Assembly (NCBI RefSeq): GCF_904846075.1
Contig: NZ_CAJGZH010000001.1
Span: forward strand, 1,398,318 to 1,462,317
DNA length: 64,000 nucleotides
Direction of reading: 5' to 3'
Source of the DNA: Psychrobacter glacincola
GTDB taxonomy: Bacteria; Pseudomonadota; Gammaproteobacteria; Pseudomonadales; Moraxellaceae
In this document: positions 63,517 to 64,000 of the stretch, in pieces
Layout of the letters: each line of letters starts with the position of its first letter
How positions within the stretch are numbered: position 1 is the stretch's first letter
Made by a program: the position numbers and the translations under genes
Notes under the pieces: generated by a model
Told to the model about the DNA's origin: nothing
The model's database searches: none
What the model saw: only the letters and a program-made list of their open reading frames with translations

Positions 63517-63792
63517 TTATGCTACTTGGTCCGTGTTAGCTGTGACCAAATCAATAAAAGCAGTTTTAAGGATGCTTAAAGTGTAGTCGTCAACGATAAG
63601 ACCGTCATCTAGCTGTCGTTGTACCCAGACATAAACCGCTTCATCATTATAAAGAATAGCGTCCACACCAAGTAATGATGCTAACTGTACGCCTTGCTGT
63701 ACTTGTAAGCTGAATAACAGCTGAGAGGCTAAAGCTTTAGTCTGTTCACTAAACCATATGCAGCTGTTGAGCCGCGATAGATTGTTATTCAT
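63517..63792 (-). CDS. Hypothetical protein, 91 aa
   Basis: A 91-residue soluble protein (MNNNLSRLNSCIWFSEQTK...) with good GGAG spacing before the ATG and its own terminator, so it is likely real. Two predicted helices and a short beta stretch (AILYNDEAVYVWV) are visible; no motif is recognised. Two direct repeats lie upstream at 63832-63904 and could be its operator or an origin element. Confidence 0.6.
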   Translation of the reverse strand: MNNNLSRLNSCIWFSEQTKALASQLLFSLQVQQGVQLASLLGVDAILYNDEAVYVWVQRQLDDGLIVDDYTLSILKTAFIDLVTANTDQVA

Positions 63793-63831
63793 TAGTATTC
63801 TCCTGCAGATTATTGTGTGTAAATAATGGAT

Positions 63832-63904
63832 AAAATGACTTTCTACAGGTCAAATTATACCTATATTTTAATCTATTGCAAGAGAAAATGACCTTCTATA
63901 GGCC
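63832..63904. repeat. Pair of 20-bp direct repeats
   Basis: AAAATGACTTTCTACAGGTC (63832-63851) recurs with three changes at 63885-63904, 53 bases further (about five helical turns). They lie upstream of the 91-residue protein gene at the window edge; more copies may follow outside. Confidence 0.65.
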
Positions 63905-64000
63905 TTTTTGTACGTTTGAGGGTTATAATGTCTTATCAAAAAGTGTGTTTACTCAGGCGACTCACTGCTGTTCTCATTTATGATTTCATATAAATCACCA

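Noticed and set aside
1..64000. tRNA, rRNA or riboswitch genes
   Set aside because: I looked through the spacers for tRNA cloverleaf landmarks and known leader motifs and found none that I could defend by eye.

Overview
The window reads like a gamma-proteobacterium of the Moraxellaceae, most probably Psychrobacter. This is inferred from the gene families (IlvD, BetT-type BCCT carrier, DusB, GlxA regulator, DUF1622 and DUF3817 proteins, Rep_3 plasmids with KfrA and MobA/L) and from AT-rich, frequently IS-interrupted spacers. No database search was possible. No tRNA, rRNA or CRISPR array was recognised.

Layout. (1) 1-16.0 kb is ordinary chromosome-like sequence: a serine hydrolase cut by the window edge, a CPA1 antiporter, ilvD, a HIT protein, betT, dusB, an SDR, ppiC, and a small cluster (isochorismatase-type hydrolase, MBL lipoprotein, luciferase-like monooxygenase) divergent from a GlxA/AraC regulator. 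(2) 16.1-25.0 kb is a metal-efflux block: a Zn/Cd/Pb P1B-ATPase with divergent CadR, a small HMA protein divergent from the Cu+-ATPase CopA with CueR behind it, and a CDF transporter. After these come an IS1-family remnant and a 1.2-kb element with ~79-bp inverted ends carrying a serine resolvase. (3) 25.2-34.2 kb holds a DUF3817 protein and a run on the minus strand of a second Zn/Cd/Pb ATPase, ccmF, ccmG, ccmH, ccmI and lspA, with a second divergent cadR. (4) 34.1-52.0 kb is a rearranged accessory island flanked by two 1.54-kb inverted copies of a CHAP-hydrolase module. Between the copies lie a DUF411 lipoprotein, lnt, an IS3 element, dsbD between two IS982 copies, a ccmF-ccmI deletion scar, an ATP-grasp protein, a 5'-truncated tatC, a sensor kinase without its response regulator, and lgt. 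(5) 52-64 kb is plasmid backbone: KfrA with a 52-bp operator, a broken BrnA-like antitoxin, two different Rep_3 initiators each with its own iterons, YefM-YoeB, an orphan RelB/DinJ antitoxin, an oriT-like region, a MobA/MobL relaxase and accessory mobilisation genes.

How the parts fit. The metal genes are controlled by MerR-family regulators: four promoters with 19-bp -35/-10 spacers sit where CadR or CueR would be expected to act. The most unusual feature is that metal efflux is interleaved with a nearly full set of envelope-maturation enzymes: the three lipoprotein enzymes Lgt, LspA and Lnt, the haem-ligation and thiol side of cytochrome c maturation (CcmF, G, H, I), DsbD and a TatC relic. 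A plausible reading, which is inference, is that the island supplies extra copies of exported-protein maturation steps that soft metals damage. Plasmid functions adjoining core genes, with two replicons, suggest a cointegrate plasmid that is very large or has integrated into the chromosome. An assembly join cannot be excluded from this sequence alone.
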